Source: CAZEHS01 sp964424355
GTDB taxonomy: Bacteria; Bacillota; Clostridia; Peptostreptococcales; Acidaminobacteraceae
DNA length: 64,000 nt
Direction: 5' to 3'
NCBI GenBank assembly: GCA_964424355.1
Contig: CAYRIO010000003.1
Location: 166,058-230,057, forward strand
Within the stretch, counting starts at the first letter, position 1. Each line of letters opens with the position of its first letter. Made by a program: the position numbers and the translations under genes. Shown in pieces: positions 17,946 through 27,386 of this stretch. Below the pieces are notes generated by a model. It searched no databases, was not told the DNA's origin, and saw only the letters and a program-made list of their open reading frames with translations.

Positions 17946-20333
17946 ATGATGACACAGGGGAAAATGGATCTGTCGAACCGCCTTCAGCATCTGAAAGAAG
18001 CTTATTTAGCCGTCAAACCAAGCCTTACTATCGGACGTGCCTTAGCTTATACCGAAATCGCAAAAGCGTTTCCGGACCTTCCACGGAACGTGCTCCGCGC
18101 CAAAGGGTTCAGAAGAGCGTGCGAAACCGCTCCGATGCTGATACAGGAGAACGAACTCATCGTAGGCCATCCCTGTGGGAAACCCCGGGCCGGCGCATTT
18201 TCACCGGATACCGCATGGGAATGGGTTCGCAATGAACTGGACACCCTCAGCACCCGGCCCCAGGATCCCTACTTTGTCAGCGAAGAAGACAAGGTGATCA
18301 TGAGAGAGCAATTGTTCCCCTTTTGGGAAGGGAAATCCCTGGCGGAGGCGTGTGAAAAAGCTTTTCGGAAGGAGGGCCTCTGGGAGTTCGGCGCCGAGGC
18401 GTGCATCAGCGATTTGACCTATCATATGACCAGCGGTGGCGGAGACTCCAGCCCGGGCTATGATATCCTCTTTTTCAAGAAGGGGATTAACGGAATCAAA
18501 GCCGAGGCGGAGGCTTACCTCGCAGACTTGTCCAAGGGCAGCAGCGCGGATACTGAAAAAATCGCCTTCTATGAAGCGGCGATCGAAACCTGTGAAGGCA
18601 TACTCACCTATGCCGCCCGCCTTTCAGCCTATGCAAAGGACCTGTCCGAAAAGGAACCGAATCCAACGCGCAAATCAGAGCTCGAAAAAATAGCCGAGGT
18701 CAATGCCCGAGTACCGGCCAATCCCCCCGAAACATTCCAGGAAGCACTGCAGGGAATCTGGACACTGCAGTCCCTGTTCCTGATGGAAGAGAACCAGTGC
18801 AGCACGTCCCTGGGCCGCATGGACCAGTACGTGTTCCCCTGTTATGCCTCAGATGTTGGGAGCGGAAACCAGGATGAACAGCAGGCCCTTGAATTGATGG
18901 GCTGTTTCATGATCAAATGCTCAGAGATGATCTGGTATACTCCAGGGGCAACCGCCACCTATTTTGCAGGGTACATGCCTTTTATCAACATGACCGTAGG
19001 GGGGCTTAAACGGGAGGGGGGAGACGGCACCAATGAGTTGACCTATCTGATCATGGAAGCGGTGAGAAAGGTGAAGGTCTACCAGCCCTCCCTGGCCTGC
19101 CGGATCCACAATCAGTCTCCCCAGGGATATCTGGAGAAAATTGTGGAGGTCATCAGAGCCGGTGTCGGTATGCCCGCCTGCCATTTCGACGATGCCCATA
19201 TCAAAATGATGTTGCGGAAGGGCTTTGATTTTGAAGATGCCCGGGACTACTGCCTGATGGGATGCGTAGAAACGCAAAAATCCGGCCGCATCCACCAGTG
19301 GACAGCCGGGGGGTTCACCCAGTGGCCCATTACCATTGAAATGGCCCTTAACCGTGGGGCTCTGAAGTCCTACGGCAGCAAGCAGTGGCTGGACACCGGA
19401 GAACTGGAGGCCATGACCACTTATGAAGCCTTTGATGCCGCCGTGAAGCGGCAGCTGGATAATCTTCTGGAGATGAATGCCAGGGGTACGGTTCTGGTTC
19501 AGGAGGTTTTCAGAGACGTGACACCGACACCGTATATGTCCCTCTTCATTGAAGGCTGCATGGAGACCGGCAAAGACGTGACCGCCGGGGGCGCTGTTCT
19601 TTATGAGGGGCCGGGAACAATCTTCGCCGGGTTGGGAACCTATGTCGACAGCATGGCTGCCATTAAAAAATTGGTGTATGATGACAAGCGGTACACCCTT
19701 TCCGATATGAAGCAGGCCCTTGATGCCAACTGGGAAGGGTACGAACATATGCGCCGCCACTGCCTGGATGCGCCGAAATACGGCAATGACGACACCTATG
19801 CCGATCTGATTGCAGCCGACATTGTGGATTATACGGAAAAAAGGATCAATCAGCACAAGTCCCTTTACGCACGGCAAATCCACGGGACCCTGTCTCAGTC
19901 CTTTAATACCCCGCTGGGGGGGATGATCGGAGCAACCCCCAACGGGCGGCTTTCGGGGGCGCCCCTGTCCGATTCAATGAGTCCTACCCAAGGAGCGGAT
20001 AAAAAAGGTGCCACTGCGGTCATCAAGTCGGTTTCCAAAATCAATGTGGAATCCATGAGCCTGGGTATGGCCCACAATTTTAAAATAACGCAGAATTCCC
20101 TCGATACCCAGGAAGGCAGATCGGGGTTGATTACCCTGCTGCGTACGGCCTCCGTCATGGGCAATGCTCAGATGCAGTTCAACTGTGTTGATAACAAAAC
20201 CTTGCAGCTCGCCCAACTGCACCCCGAAGAACATCGGGACCTGATTGTGCGTGTTGCCGGATACAGTGCTTTTTTCGTGGAGCTCTGCAAGGAAGTACAG
20301 GATGAAATCATCAGCCGTACGGTTTTAGAATAG
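17946..20333 (+). CDS. Glycyl radical enzyme, choline TMA-lyase (CutC)-like
   Basis: 795 residues. The C-terminal RVAGYSAFFVELCKEVQDE holds the radical glycine, and MGCVETQKSGR holds the active-site Cys with Glu two residues on. From memory of CutC, the protein keeps the counterparts of its Tyr208 and Asp216 (in TYHMTSGGGDSSPGYD), Phe395 (HFDD), Glu491 and Thr502. It has Phe where CutC has Tyr506, and Thr instead of Pro after GCVE. The N-terminus is short, with no microcompartment-targeting extension. No activating radical SAM enzyme, shell protein or alcohol/aldehyde enzyme lies beside it. A C-N or C-O lyase acting on a small alcohol-type substrate is likely, but choline itself is not proven. 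Confidence 0.75.
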   Translation: MMTQGKMDLSNRLQHLKEAYLAVKPSLTIGRALAYTEIAKAFPDLPRNVLRAKGFRRACETAPMLIQENELIVGHPCGKPRAGAFSPDTAWEWVRNELDTLSTRPQDPYFVSEEDKVIMREQLFPFWEGKSLAEACEKAFRKEGLWEFGAEACISDLTYHMTSGGGDSSPGYDILFFKKGINGIKAEAEAYLADLSKGSSADTEKIAFYEAAIETCEGILTYAARLSAYAKDLSEKEPNPTRKSELEKIAEVNARVPANPPETFQEALQGIWTLQSLFLMEENQCSTSLGRMDQYVFPCYASDVGSGNQDEQQALELMGCFMIKCSEMIWYTPGATATYFAGYMPFINMTVGGLKREGGDGTNELTYLIMEAVRKVKVYQPSLACRIHNQSPQGYLEKIVEVIRAGVGMPACHFDDAHIKMMLRKGFDFEDARDYCLMGCVETQKSGRIHQWTAGGFTQWPITIEMALNRGALKSYGSKQWLDTGELEAMTTYEAFDAAVKRQLDNLLEMNARGTVLVQEVFRDVTPTPYMSLFIEGCMETGKDVTAGGAVLYEGPGTIFAGLGTYVDSMAAIKKLVYDDKRYTLSDMKQALDANWEGYEHMRRHCLDAPKYGNDDTYADLIAADIVDYTEKRINQHKSLYARQIHGTLSQSFNTPLGGMIGATPNGRLSGAPLSDSMSPTQGADKKGATAVIKSVSKINVESMSLGMAHNFKITQNSLDTQEGRSGLITLLRTASVMGNAQMQFNCVDNKTLQLAQLHPEEHRDLIVRVAGYSAFFVELCKEVQDEIISRTVLE

Positions 20334-20368
20334 ACCATGAATGTCGGATTCTGATTAGGGCAGCATAA

Positions 20369-20405
20369 AGAAACCACCTAGAGCGTTCTCATAGGTGGTT
20401 TCTGC
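20369..20405 (+). terminator. Hairpin terminator after the glycyl radical enzyme
   Basis: AGAAACCACCTA pairs perfectly with TAGGTGGTTTCT across an 11-base loop. No T-run follows; the A-rich left arm suggests it may also serve the convergent ychF gene. Confidence 0.65.
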
Positions 20406-20454
20406 AGCTTTCATGCAATTCGTTGAACTAAGCGGTAAGGGGTCTGATGCCTGT

Positions 20455-21549
20455 TTACACGTTGAACAGGAAGAGCATGACATCCCCATCCTGCACTACA
20501 TATTCCTTGCCTTCCTTGCGGACCAGGCCTTTTTCCTTGGCGGCGGCCATGGAGCCCAGTTCTTTTAGGACGTCGAAGGCCACGGTTTCAGCCCGGATGA
20601 AGCCCTTTTCAAAATCGGAGTGGATCTTTCCGGCGGCCTGGGGCGCTTTGGTGCCTCTACGGATGGTCCAGGCTCGGATTTCTTTGGGACCGGCAGTGAT
20701 GTAGCTGATCAGATCCAGCAGATGGTAGCAGGCGCGGACCAGTTTATCAAGGCCTGCCTCCGTGATGCCCAAGTCCTGAAGGAATTCCAGACGTTCGGCA
20801 TCGTCCAGCTCAGCCAGTTCCGCTTCAATCTTAGCGCAGAAGGTGATGACCTCAGCATTTTCAGTAGCGGCGAATTTTCGGATCGCTTCCACATGGGGAT
20901 TATCTGCCCCATCGCCCAACAGATCGTTTTCGTCGATATTGGCAGCATAGATGATGGGTTTGTATGACATCAGGTTCATGTTCTCAACCGTTTGCTGCTC
21001 TTCGGCGTTCAGTTCCATGGTTCGGGCGGATTTTCCGTCTTCCAAGACCTTCATGACCCGCTCCATCATATGGAGTTCGGCCTCGAGGCTCTTGTCAGCC
21101 CGCATGTTCCGGCGGGTCCGGTCAATCTGGCGCTCCAGCATCTCCATATCGGACAGGATCAACTCAATGTTGATGGTTTCGATATCCCGCATGGGATCCA
21201 CCGTGCTGTCCACATGGACAACATTGGCATCCTCAAAACAGCGGACCACGTGGACGATTGCGGCTACTTCGCGGATGTGGGCCAGGAATTTATTGCCCAG
21301 ACCCTCGCCCTTGGAAGCGCCCCGGACCAAGCCGGCAATATCATAGAATTCGATAGCGGTAGGCACAACTTTTTCTGAGTTGTGAAGCTGGCGAAGGAAT
21401 TCCAGACGGGGGTCAGGGACTGCAACGACGCCGACATTCGGCTCAATGGTGCAAAAGGGGTAGTTGGCGGATTCAGCGCCTGCTTTTGTAATGGCATTAA
21501 AAAGGGTGCTTTTCCCTACGTTGGGGAGCCCCACGATTCCGAGTTTCAT
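20455..21549 (-). CDS. ychF: Redox-regulated ATPase YchF
   Basis: 364 residues, full length. The P-loop is GLPNVGKST. The family's NxxE motif replaces NKxD, which gives YchF/OLA1 its ATP preference over GTP, and the C-terminal TGS-like domain is present. It is a conserved ribosome-associated ATPase linked to oxidative stress responses. It is convergent with the glycyl radical enzyme and stands alone. Confidence 0.93.
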   Translation of the reverse strand: MKLGIVGLPNVGKSTLFNAITKAGAESANYPFCTIEPNVGVVAVPDPRLEFLRQLHNSEKVVPTAIEFYDIAGLVRGASKGEGLGNKFLAHIREVAAIVHVVRCFEDANVVHVDSTVDPMRDIETINIELILSDMEMLERQIDRTRRNMRADKSLEAELHMMERVMKVLEDGKSARTMELNAEEQQTVENMNLMSYKPIIYAANIDENDLLGDGADNPHVEAIRKFAATENAEVITFCAKIEAELAELDDAERLEFLQDLGITEAGLDKLVRACYHLLDLISYITAGPKEIRAWTIRRGTKAPQAAGKIHSDFEKGFIRAETVAFDVLKELGSMAAAKEKGLVRKEGKEYVVQDGDVMLFLFNV

Positions 21550-21708
21550 AGTTAGTCCTTTCGTTAATCACAATTATAAAGTAGAAGTGTTTTTCAGTAC
21601 TGTAACCAAAATATTATAAACCATTGAAAGCGCACATGCAAGGGGTGTGGGCTGCCTCTGACTGAAACACGAATCGTGAATCCTTCATCGGATTTGCTCT
21701 GTATCGTG

Positions 21709-21714
21709 TATAAT
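21709..21714 (+). promoter_or_regulatory. Candidate -10 box for the yfmF-yfmH-lgt operon
   Basis: A TATAAT hexamer 51 bases before the yfmF ATG. The -35 region is poor. The rest of the gap from 21550 shows no other signal. Confidence 0.4.
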
Positions 21715-21764
21715 GAGTGTGTTATGGCCTGCGCAAGATGGCAGAGCCGCAAGGAGGCAAAGGT

Positions 21765-23042
21765 ATGGAACCTGTTATCAGTCGCATGAGCTTGGCAGAT
21801 GGAATCAATGTCCATGTGATGCGTACACGGCAATTCAAAACCCTGCTGGTCCGATTCGTCATCAGGGTTCCCCTGGCGGATGAAACCGCTTCAGCCAATG
21901 CATTGATCAACCAGATTACAGCCCGTCTTTCGAGACCCTGGCCAGAACTGAAAGCGGTCAACCGTCGGTTGGATGAACTTTTCGGCGCGAGCCTATACGC
22001 TCAAGTGCATAAAATGGGGGAAAGCCAGCTCCTGGAGTGGACGTTGAACTGTGCCGCCCCGGAAAGGGTGGGCCGCCCAGAATTGCTGAAGGAAGCCCTG
22101 CAGTTCATGCGGGATATGATATGCGATCCGCTGTTGGACAACGACCGGTTTGACGCCACTCTCTTTGAGCAGGAGCGAAGCATTCTGCTTCAGGAGCAGG
22201 AGGCCCGTCAGAATGAAAAGATGACCTATGCCTATGAGCGGTGCATTGAAGAGCTGTGCGCAGGGGAACCTTATGCGGTTCATCGCCTGGGCTCTGCTGA
22301 AACCCTGAAGAACACAGACCCCTCCGGGCTGTATGATCATTATCTGGATCTGTTGAGCCGAGCACATATTGATTGGATCATCGTTGGAGATGTTGAACCA
22401 GCGGCTATGAGCGACCTCTTGGGCGATGTTTTCAGGCTTCCTGCCCGCAGTCCCCTGCCTTGGAACCGGGAACTCATCAGAACGGCGGCGGTGACCCGGC
22501 GCATTGAAGAGCCCATGGATGTGAAACAAGGGAAGCTGTGTATGGGCTTTAGGACGGGGATTCCCTATGAGAGTCCTGCTTATGACGCATCCCTGCTGAT
22601 GGGGATCATCTTCGGCGGCGGGGCAAGCTCCCGTCTTTTCCAAACCGTTCGGGAGAAGGAAAGCCTGTGTTACAACATCTATGCCCGGACAGATAAGTTC
22701 AAATCCCTGCTGATTGTCGGGGCTGGAATCGATCTGGATAAGGCGGATGTCGTAGAAGCCAGTGTTCTACGGGAACTGGACCTGCTTCGCAAAGGGGAAT
22801 TCACAGCGGAAGATCTGAAGCTGGCCAAAATGACGGTGATTCGCTCCCTGAATTCCGTTCGGGATTCTCAGCACGGATTAGCAGATTACTATTATAGTCA
22901 GCACCTGTCCACCCAAAGATACGACATCCGTGATTCTGTTGCCGCACTGCAAAAGGTTGAGCGGGATGAAATCCTGGAAGCGGCCCGCCCAGTGGGTCTG
23001 GAAGTGGTGTACTTTCTCAGCGGCAAGGAGGAAAAGGCATGA
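21765..23042 (+). CDS. yfmF: M16 peptidase-like protein YfmF, catalytically inactive partner
   Basis: 425 residues. I chose the ATG at 21765, behind CAAGGAGG. It has the M16 (pitrilysin) two-domain fold, but the HxxEH zinc motif is missing where it should occur near residue 70, so it should not cleave peptides itself. The following gene overlaps it by 4 bases and encodes the active partner, as in the YfmF-YfmH (YmfF-YmfH) pair of Bacillus, which is tied to elongation factor P modification and swarming. Confidence 0.85.
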   Translation: MEPVISRMSLADGINVHVMRTRQFKTLLVRFVIRVPLADETASANALINQITARLSRPWPELKAVNRRLDELFGASLYAQVHKMGESQLLEWTLNCAAPERVGRPELLKEALQFMRDMICDPLLDNDRFDATLFEQERSILLQEQEARQNEKMTYAYERCIEELCAGEPYAVHRLGSAETLKNTDPSGLYDHYLDLLSRAHIDWIIVGDVEPAAMSDLLGDVFRLPARSPLPWNRELIRTAAVTRRIEEPMDVKQGKLCMGFRTGIPYESPAYDASLLMGIIFGGGASSRLFQTVREKESLCYNIYARTDKFKSLLIVGAGIDLDKADVVEASVLRELDLLRKGEFTAEDLKLAKMTVIRSLNSVRDSQHGLADYYYSQHLSTQRYDIRDSVAALQKVERDEILEAARPVGLEVVYFLSGKEEKA

Positions 23043-24319
23043 AGCGTGAAGTCCGTATCCATCAACAGCTGGATGAAACCCTCATCCGCACCCTCCATCC
23101 CAGCGGGCTTGAGCTGGTGATCATGCCAAAGCCGGGCTATCAGAGCGCCCATGGGGGCTTTTTCGTCCAATATGGCTCGATACACAATCAGTATCTGGCC
23201 GAAGGAAAGCAGTGGAACCAACCCGCAGGAATCGCTCATTTTTTGGAGCATAAGATATTCGAGAGTGCCAAGGACAATATCTTCAGCCTGTTTGCTTCTC
23301 GGGAAGCGGCAGTGAACGCCTATACGAATTTCGTTTCTACCTGCTACTATTTTTCCAGTACGGGAGAATACGAAGCCAACCTCAAGGAACTGCTGAATTT
23401 CGTGCAGACTCCCCACATCACGGAGGAGAATGTTGAAAAAGAAAAGGGCATCATTGCTCAGGAAATCAAAATGTATGAGGATAATCCGGATTGGCGGGTC
23501 TATTTTAACCTGTTAAAGGCCCTGTACAAGAACCATCCCGTCCGTACCGACATCGCAGGCACTGTGGAGAGCATCACGGAGATCACGGCGCCGGTCCTGC
23601 TGAGCGCTTACCGGCATTGGTACACGCCGGAGCGGATGAAAGTGGTCATGGTGGGCGATGTCGACCCGGATCGGGCCATTGAGGCCGTATCAGCGGCTCT
23701 GACTCCGGAATTTCTCAGCCGCAGGTCTGGGGCGGCCATGCTGCCTGTGGATGAACCGTCCGCCGTTTTCCAAACCCGGGTTGAAGAGGCCTTCCCGACC
23801 ACGATTCCCACGTTCTTCATGGGGTTGAAGGATGATCGCCCGCTTTCCGGAGCGGCCGGGCAGACGCAGTATGCAACCGCCTCCGTGATGATGGATATCC
23901 TGTTCGGAAAAAGTTCAGAGCTCTATCAGGACTTGATGGGGAAAGGGCTGATCACTGGCGCCTTGGGGACGGAGTACTCCCTTGAAGCGGACTACGCCCA
24001 CGGCTTAGTGGGCAGTGAATCCCTGGATCCGGATGGTGCCTGCCAGTTCATCGATCAGTTTCTTACCCGGGATGCCGGGAACCTGATCACTGAAGCTGAA
24101 GTGGAGCGGGTGAAGCGCAAGACCATCGGCCGATTCCTGCAGGCTTGCAACAGTGTGGAAAGCCTGGCTCGGATGACCGTGATGATGGTGAACCGGGGTA
24201 TGGATCTCTTTGATTATTATGATGCCCTCCAGGCCCTGAACAGCAAACAGGTCCGGGAGCGGTTTGAAATCATGACGGCCCCGGAACGGCGGGCGCTGTC
24301 CCTGATAAGACCCAAATGA
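23039..24319 (+). CDS. yfmH: M16 family zinc peptidase YfmH
   Basis: 426 residues. The inverted zinc motif HFLEH is present (GIAHFLEHKIFES), with the downstream Glu about 75 residues later. It is the active half of the YfmF-YfmH pair. It overlaps the upstream gene by 4 bases and is followed 13 bases later by lgt. Confidence 0.88.
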   Translation: MKREVRIHQQLDETLIRTLHPSGLELVIMPKPGYQSAHGGFFVQYGSIHNQYLAEGKQWNQPAGIAHFLEHKIFESAKDNIFSLFASREAAVNAYTNFVSTCYYFSSTGEYEANLKELLNFVQTPHITEENVEKEKGIIAQEIKMYEDNPDWRVYFNLLKALYKNHPVRTDIAGTVESITEITAPVLLSAYRHWYTPERMKVVMVGDVDPDRAIEAVSAALTPEFLSRRSGAAMLPVDEPSAVFQTRVEEAFPTTIPTFFMGLKDDRPLSGAAGQTQYATASVMMDILFGKSSELYQDLMGKGLITGALGTEYSLEADYAHGLVGSESLDPDGACQFIDQFLTRDAGNLITEAEVERVKRKTIGRFLQACNSVESLARMTVMMVNRGMDLFDYYDALQALNSKQVRERFEIMTAPERRALSLIRPK

Positions 24320-24332
24320 AAAGGAGAATTCT

Positions 24333-25085
24333 GTGAACCCCATAGCATTTGACCTCTTTGGTCTCGAAATCCGCTGGTATGGCATTCTCTTAGCCAGCGG
24401 CATCCTCACTGCTGTCCTGGTGGGGATGTACAACGCGAAAAAAATGAACCTTTCTGAGGATGTGGTGGCCGATATCGCCCTGTGGGGGATCCCTGGCGGG
24501 GTTATCGGTGCTCGGATCTACTATGTCATCTTCAACTGGAGCTATTACCATGGTGATATCATGGCGATGCTGAATATCCGTGGGGGCGGCCTGGCGATTC
24601 ACGGCGGCATCATCGGCGGCGTCATCGCTGGCGGCGGCTATATACTGTACAAGAAGCTGCCCTTTTGGAAATGCGCAGATCTGGCAGGGATGAGTCTCAT
24701 CATTGCTCAGGCCATCGGGCGCTGGGGTAATTTCATGAACAATGAGGCCCACGGCGGCCCTACCGATCTGCCCTGGGGAATCATGGTGGAGGGGCAACGT
24801 GTCCATCCCACTTTTTTATATGAATCCCTCTGGAACCTATGCCTATTTGCTTTCCTGATGTGGTACAATCCCCGGAAGAAAGCAGAGGGGGAAGTTTTCT
24901 GTCTGTACCTGGTGCTGTATTCCGTGGCCCGGTTCTTTATTGAAGGTCTCCGAACGGACAGTCTGATGCTGGGGCCTCTGCGTGTGGCTCAATTGATGAG
25001 CCTCGGGCTGATTGTTGTCTTCCTGGCTATCCGGTGGCTATTGATCCGGCGGGAATCACAGCGCCGTCATAATGCCTCAGAATAA
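24333..25085 (+). CDS. lgt: Prolipoprotein diacylglyceryl transferase
   Basis: 250 residues with about seven membrane helices. The Lgt signatures GGGLAIHGGIIGG and ARFFIEGLRTDSL are present. It transfers diacylglycerol from phosphatidylglycerol to the lipobox Cys of prolipoproteins such as the one encoded at 7.5 kb. The start codon is GTG, behind AAAAGGAG. Confidence 0.93.
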   Translation: MNPIAFDLFGLEIRWYGILLASGILTAVLVGMYNAKKMNLSEDVVADIALWGIPGGVIGARIYYVIFNWSYYHGDIMAMLNIRGGGLAIHGGIIGGVIAGGGYILYKKLPFWKCADLAGMSLIIAQAIGRWGNFMNNEAHGGPTDLPWGIMVEGQRVHPTFLYESLWNLCLFAFLMWYNPRKKAEGEVFCLYLVLYSVARFFIEGLRTDSLMLGPLRVAQLMSLGLIVVFLAIRWLLIRRESQRRHNASE

Positions 25086-25120
25086 AGTGCTTTGACCACA
25101 TAAAAGTATTTTATAAAAAT

Positions 25121-25157
25121 GAGTCCGTAGGCCTAATTCTACGGACTCGTTTTTTTA
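25121..25157 (+). terminator. Terminator after lgt
   Basis: GAGTCCGTAG pairs with CTACGGACTC over an 8-base loop and is followed by GTTTTTTTA. Between it and the mraZ promoter at 25331 I see no gene. Confidence 0.93.
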
Positions 25158-25330
25158 TGTGCTGAAAAGCCTTGCATTTACAGGCTTACAGGGGGAATCC
25201 CTGAAAAGGCTTGCTTTTGGCCGATTCCTATATCTTGTGGTACGTAAAGGAATAGAATACCATATATGCTTTTCTGGAGATTAAACACGTCAAAGCCTTA
25301 AAAATCAGCCAAATGGAAAAATTTATAGTG

Positions 25331-25359
25331 TTGCCCCATTCACGCTTTTCGGGTAAAAT
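25331..25359 (+). promoter_or_regulatory. Sigma-A-type promoter of the dcw cluster
   Basis: TTGCCC and TAAAAT are separated by 17 bases. The inferred start of transcription falls just before the MraZ operator repeats. Confidence 0.65.
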
Positions 25360-25369
25360 GAGTATGAAA

Positions 25370-25394
25370 GTGGTTTAAAGTGGGTTGTGGCGGG
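25370..25394 (+). promoter_or_regulatory. MraZ operator: three GTGGG-type repeats
   Basis: GTGGT, GTGGG and GCGGG occur at an exact 10-base period with 5-base spacers, the arrangement bound by MraZ in other bacteria. The operator sits about 10 bases downstream of the -10 box, so bound MraZ should repress its own operon. Confidence 0.75.
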
Positions 25395-25424
25395 TAAAAA
25401 ACCCTATACAACGGGGTGATACAT

Positions 25425-25856
25425 ATGTTTTTCGGAGAATTCCAACACACCATAGATACCAAAGGACGGATGAACATCCCGGCTAAATTCCGGGAAGACT
25501 TGGGAGAGAAAGTCTATCTCACAAAAGGTCTGGATCAGTGTCTTTTTGTATTCCCCCCAGCGGAATGGAAGCTTTTTGAAGATAAGCTGAAGTCCCTGCC
25601 CCTGACCAATCGGAACGCCCGCGCTTTTGTGCGCCAGTTTTTTGCAGGGGCCACGGAATGCGAGGCCGACAAACAGGGCCGGATCGTAATTCCCCAGAAC
25701 CTGCGGGAGCACGCCGGACTGGACCGGGACGCCATTGTCATTGGTGTAGGAACCCGGGCGGAAATCTGGTCTGGACAAAATTGGAAAACCTACAATGACG
25801 ACGATACACTGAGTTATGATGCGATTGCTGAGCATATGGCCGAACTTGGCATATGA
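25425..25856 (+). CDS. mraZ: Transcriptional regulator MraZ
   Basis: 143 residues, the family norm. It has the two SpoVT/AbrB-like halves, each with a DxxGR-type motif (DTKGRMNIP and DKQGRIVIP). MraZ binds repeats upstream of its own gene and represses the division and cell-wall cluster. I set the start at the ATG at 25425 (MFFGEFQHTID); the frame is open 9 bases upstream. Confidence 0.93.
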   Translation: MFFGEFQHTIDTKGRMNIPAKFREDLGEKVYLTKGLDQCLFVFPPAEWKLFEDKLKSLPLTNRNARAFVRQFFAGATECEADKQGRIVIPQNLREHAGLDRDAIVIGVGTRAEIWSGQNWKTYNDDDTLSYDAIAEHMAELGI

Positions 25857-25891
25857 TTCCAGAGCGATAGAGTTACAAACAGGAGGTTACC

Positions 25892-26836
25892 ATGGCATTT
25901 GCCCACACGTCCGTCCTTTTGAAAGAAACAATTGAACATCTGGTGATCAAACCGGATGGGATTTATGTCGACGGAACGCTGGGCGGCGGCGGCCACTCAG
26001 AAGTCATCCTGGAGCATATCACGACAGGGAAGCTGATTGGCATCGATCAGGACAGGGATGCACTGAAAGCTGCGTCAGAACGTCTGAGTCGTTTCGGGGA
26101 CCGCTTTATGCCGGTCCATGCCAATTTTTCTGAAATCGCTGCCGTGCTGGACCGATTGGGCATCGAAGCGGTGGATGGCATCGTACTGGATCTCGGAGTC
26201 TCCTCCTATCAGCTGGACACAGGGGAGCGGGGATTCTCGTACATGCAGGAAGGTCCCCTGGACATGCGCATGAATCAGGATCAAGCACTGGGCGCCTGGC
26301 AGGTGGTCAACACATACACAGAAGAGCAGCTGACAAAAATAATCAGGGATTATAGTGAAGAAAAGTGGGCAAAACGGATTGCGACCTTCATTGTAAAGGC
26401 CCGGGAAGATGGGGCGATAGATTCCACCGAGGATCTGGTGCGCATCATCAAGCAGGCCATTCCGGCTAAAGCCCGGCAGGATGGACCTCATCCGGCTAAA
26501 CGGACATTTCAAGCGATTCGGATAGAAGTGAACAATGAACTGGGGATATTGGAGGAGACGGTTCGCGGGGCGGTTCCGCGCTTGAGAGAAGGCGGTCGTT
26601 TCTGCGTGATCACCTTTCATTCTCTGGAGGATCGGATCATTAAACAGACCTTCCGAGATTTAAGCAAAGACTGTGTCTGTCCTCCTGAAATGCCAATGTG
26701 CCGCTGCAACACCATTCCTTTGGTCCGGGTAATCACCCGGAAATCAGTGGAACCCAGCGCGGAAGAACTGGAGGAGAACCCCCGGGCAAGGAGTGCCCGA
26801 CTGCGGGTAGCAGAAAGGATCAACGGTGTAAAGTAA
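25892..26836 (+). CDS. rsmH: 16S rRNA (cytosine-1402 N4) methyltransferase
   Basis: 314 residues. The SAM-binding GTLGGGGHSE, the DLGVSSYQLD block and the C-terminal ITFHSLEDRIIK are the RsmH (MraW) signatures. It methylates C1402 in the ribosome decoding centre. It has an AGGAGG site and is the second gene of the cluster. Confidence 0.95.
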   Translation: MAFAHTSVLLKETIEHLVIKPDGIYVDGTLGGGGHSEVILEHITTGKLIGIDQDRDALKAASERLSRFGDRFMPVHANFSEIAAVLDRLGIEAVDGIVLDLGVSSYQLDTGERGFSYMQEGPLDMRMNQDQALGAWQVVNTYTEEQLTKIIRDYSEEKWAKRIATFIVKAREDGAIDSTEDLVRIIKQAIPAKARQDGPHPAKRTFQAIRIEVNNELGILEETVRGAVPRLREGGRFCVITFHSLEDRIIKQTFRDLSKDCVCPPEMPMCRCNTIPLVRVITRKSVEPSAEELEENPRARSARLRVAERINGVK

Positions 26837-26867
26837 AGTCCGTTGAAGCTCACGGAGGAGGTACGTT

Positions 26868-27368
26868 ATGCAGGCAGCCCGAAAACTCACCCCATATGAA
26901 TCCTGGCAGGAACCTCTAAGCGTATCGAACGTAAAAACCGCACCCCGCACCGCCCGAAAAGCGGAGCCGCGGCTGGCGAAGGTGACGGTTCAGGCACTGT
27001 TCTGCATGGCGATCGTCTTTGGTGCGATGATCCTGCTTTTAGTCCGGTACTCTGATATAGCGGAGCAAAAGGTTCATGTGTATCAGATGAAAGCTGAAGT
27101 GCGGAAAATGGAACTGACCCGGGATGAACTGACAGCATCTCTGGACAAAGGAATGGATCTTGAAGCGATTGAAAAAATAGCTATTGAGAAGCTGGGGATG
27201 CAATACCCTGCTCAGACGCAAATTGTTTACATAGAGAAGACCTCCCTGTATACTTTAAAGGAACCCAAGAATCCGGTGAAAAGCGACGCAGCTGGTACTG
27301 TGCAGCGCTGGGTCCGGTCGATTCCCTGGTTTGATAAGAAGCAGGCCATGGCATTGAATGCCAAGTAA
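26868..27368 (+). CDS. ftsL: Cell division protein FtsL
   Basis: 166 residues. A cytoplasmic basic region of about 40 residues, one membrane helix (about 45-65) and a periplasmic-side coiled coil (about 70-105) with leucine spacing form the FtsL/septum formation initiator topology. It should bind DivIB and FtsB-type proteins and recruit the transpeptidase encoded next. Confidence 0.8.
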   Translation: MQAARKLTPYESWQEPLSVSNVKTAPRTARKAEPRLAKVTVQALFCMAIVFGAMILLLVRYSDIAEQKVHVYQMKAEVRKMELTRDELTASLDKGMDLEAIEKIAIEKLGMQYPAQTQIVYIEKTSLYTLKEPKNPVKSDAAGTVQRWVRSIPWFDKKQAMALNAK

Positions 27369-27386
27369 TTGCTGTGAGGTGATTGT

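Noticed and set aside
18921..19883. A 320-codon minus-strand reading frame
   Set aside because: It lies wholly inside the glycyl radical enzyme on the opposite strand and shows no family motif.
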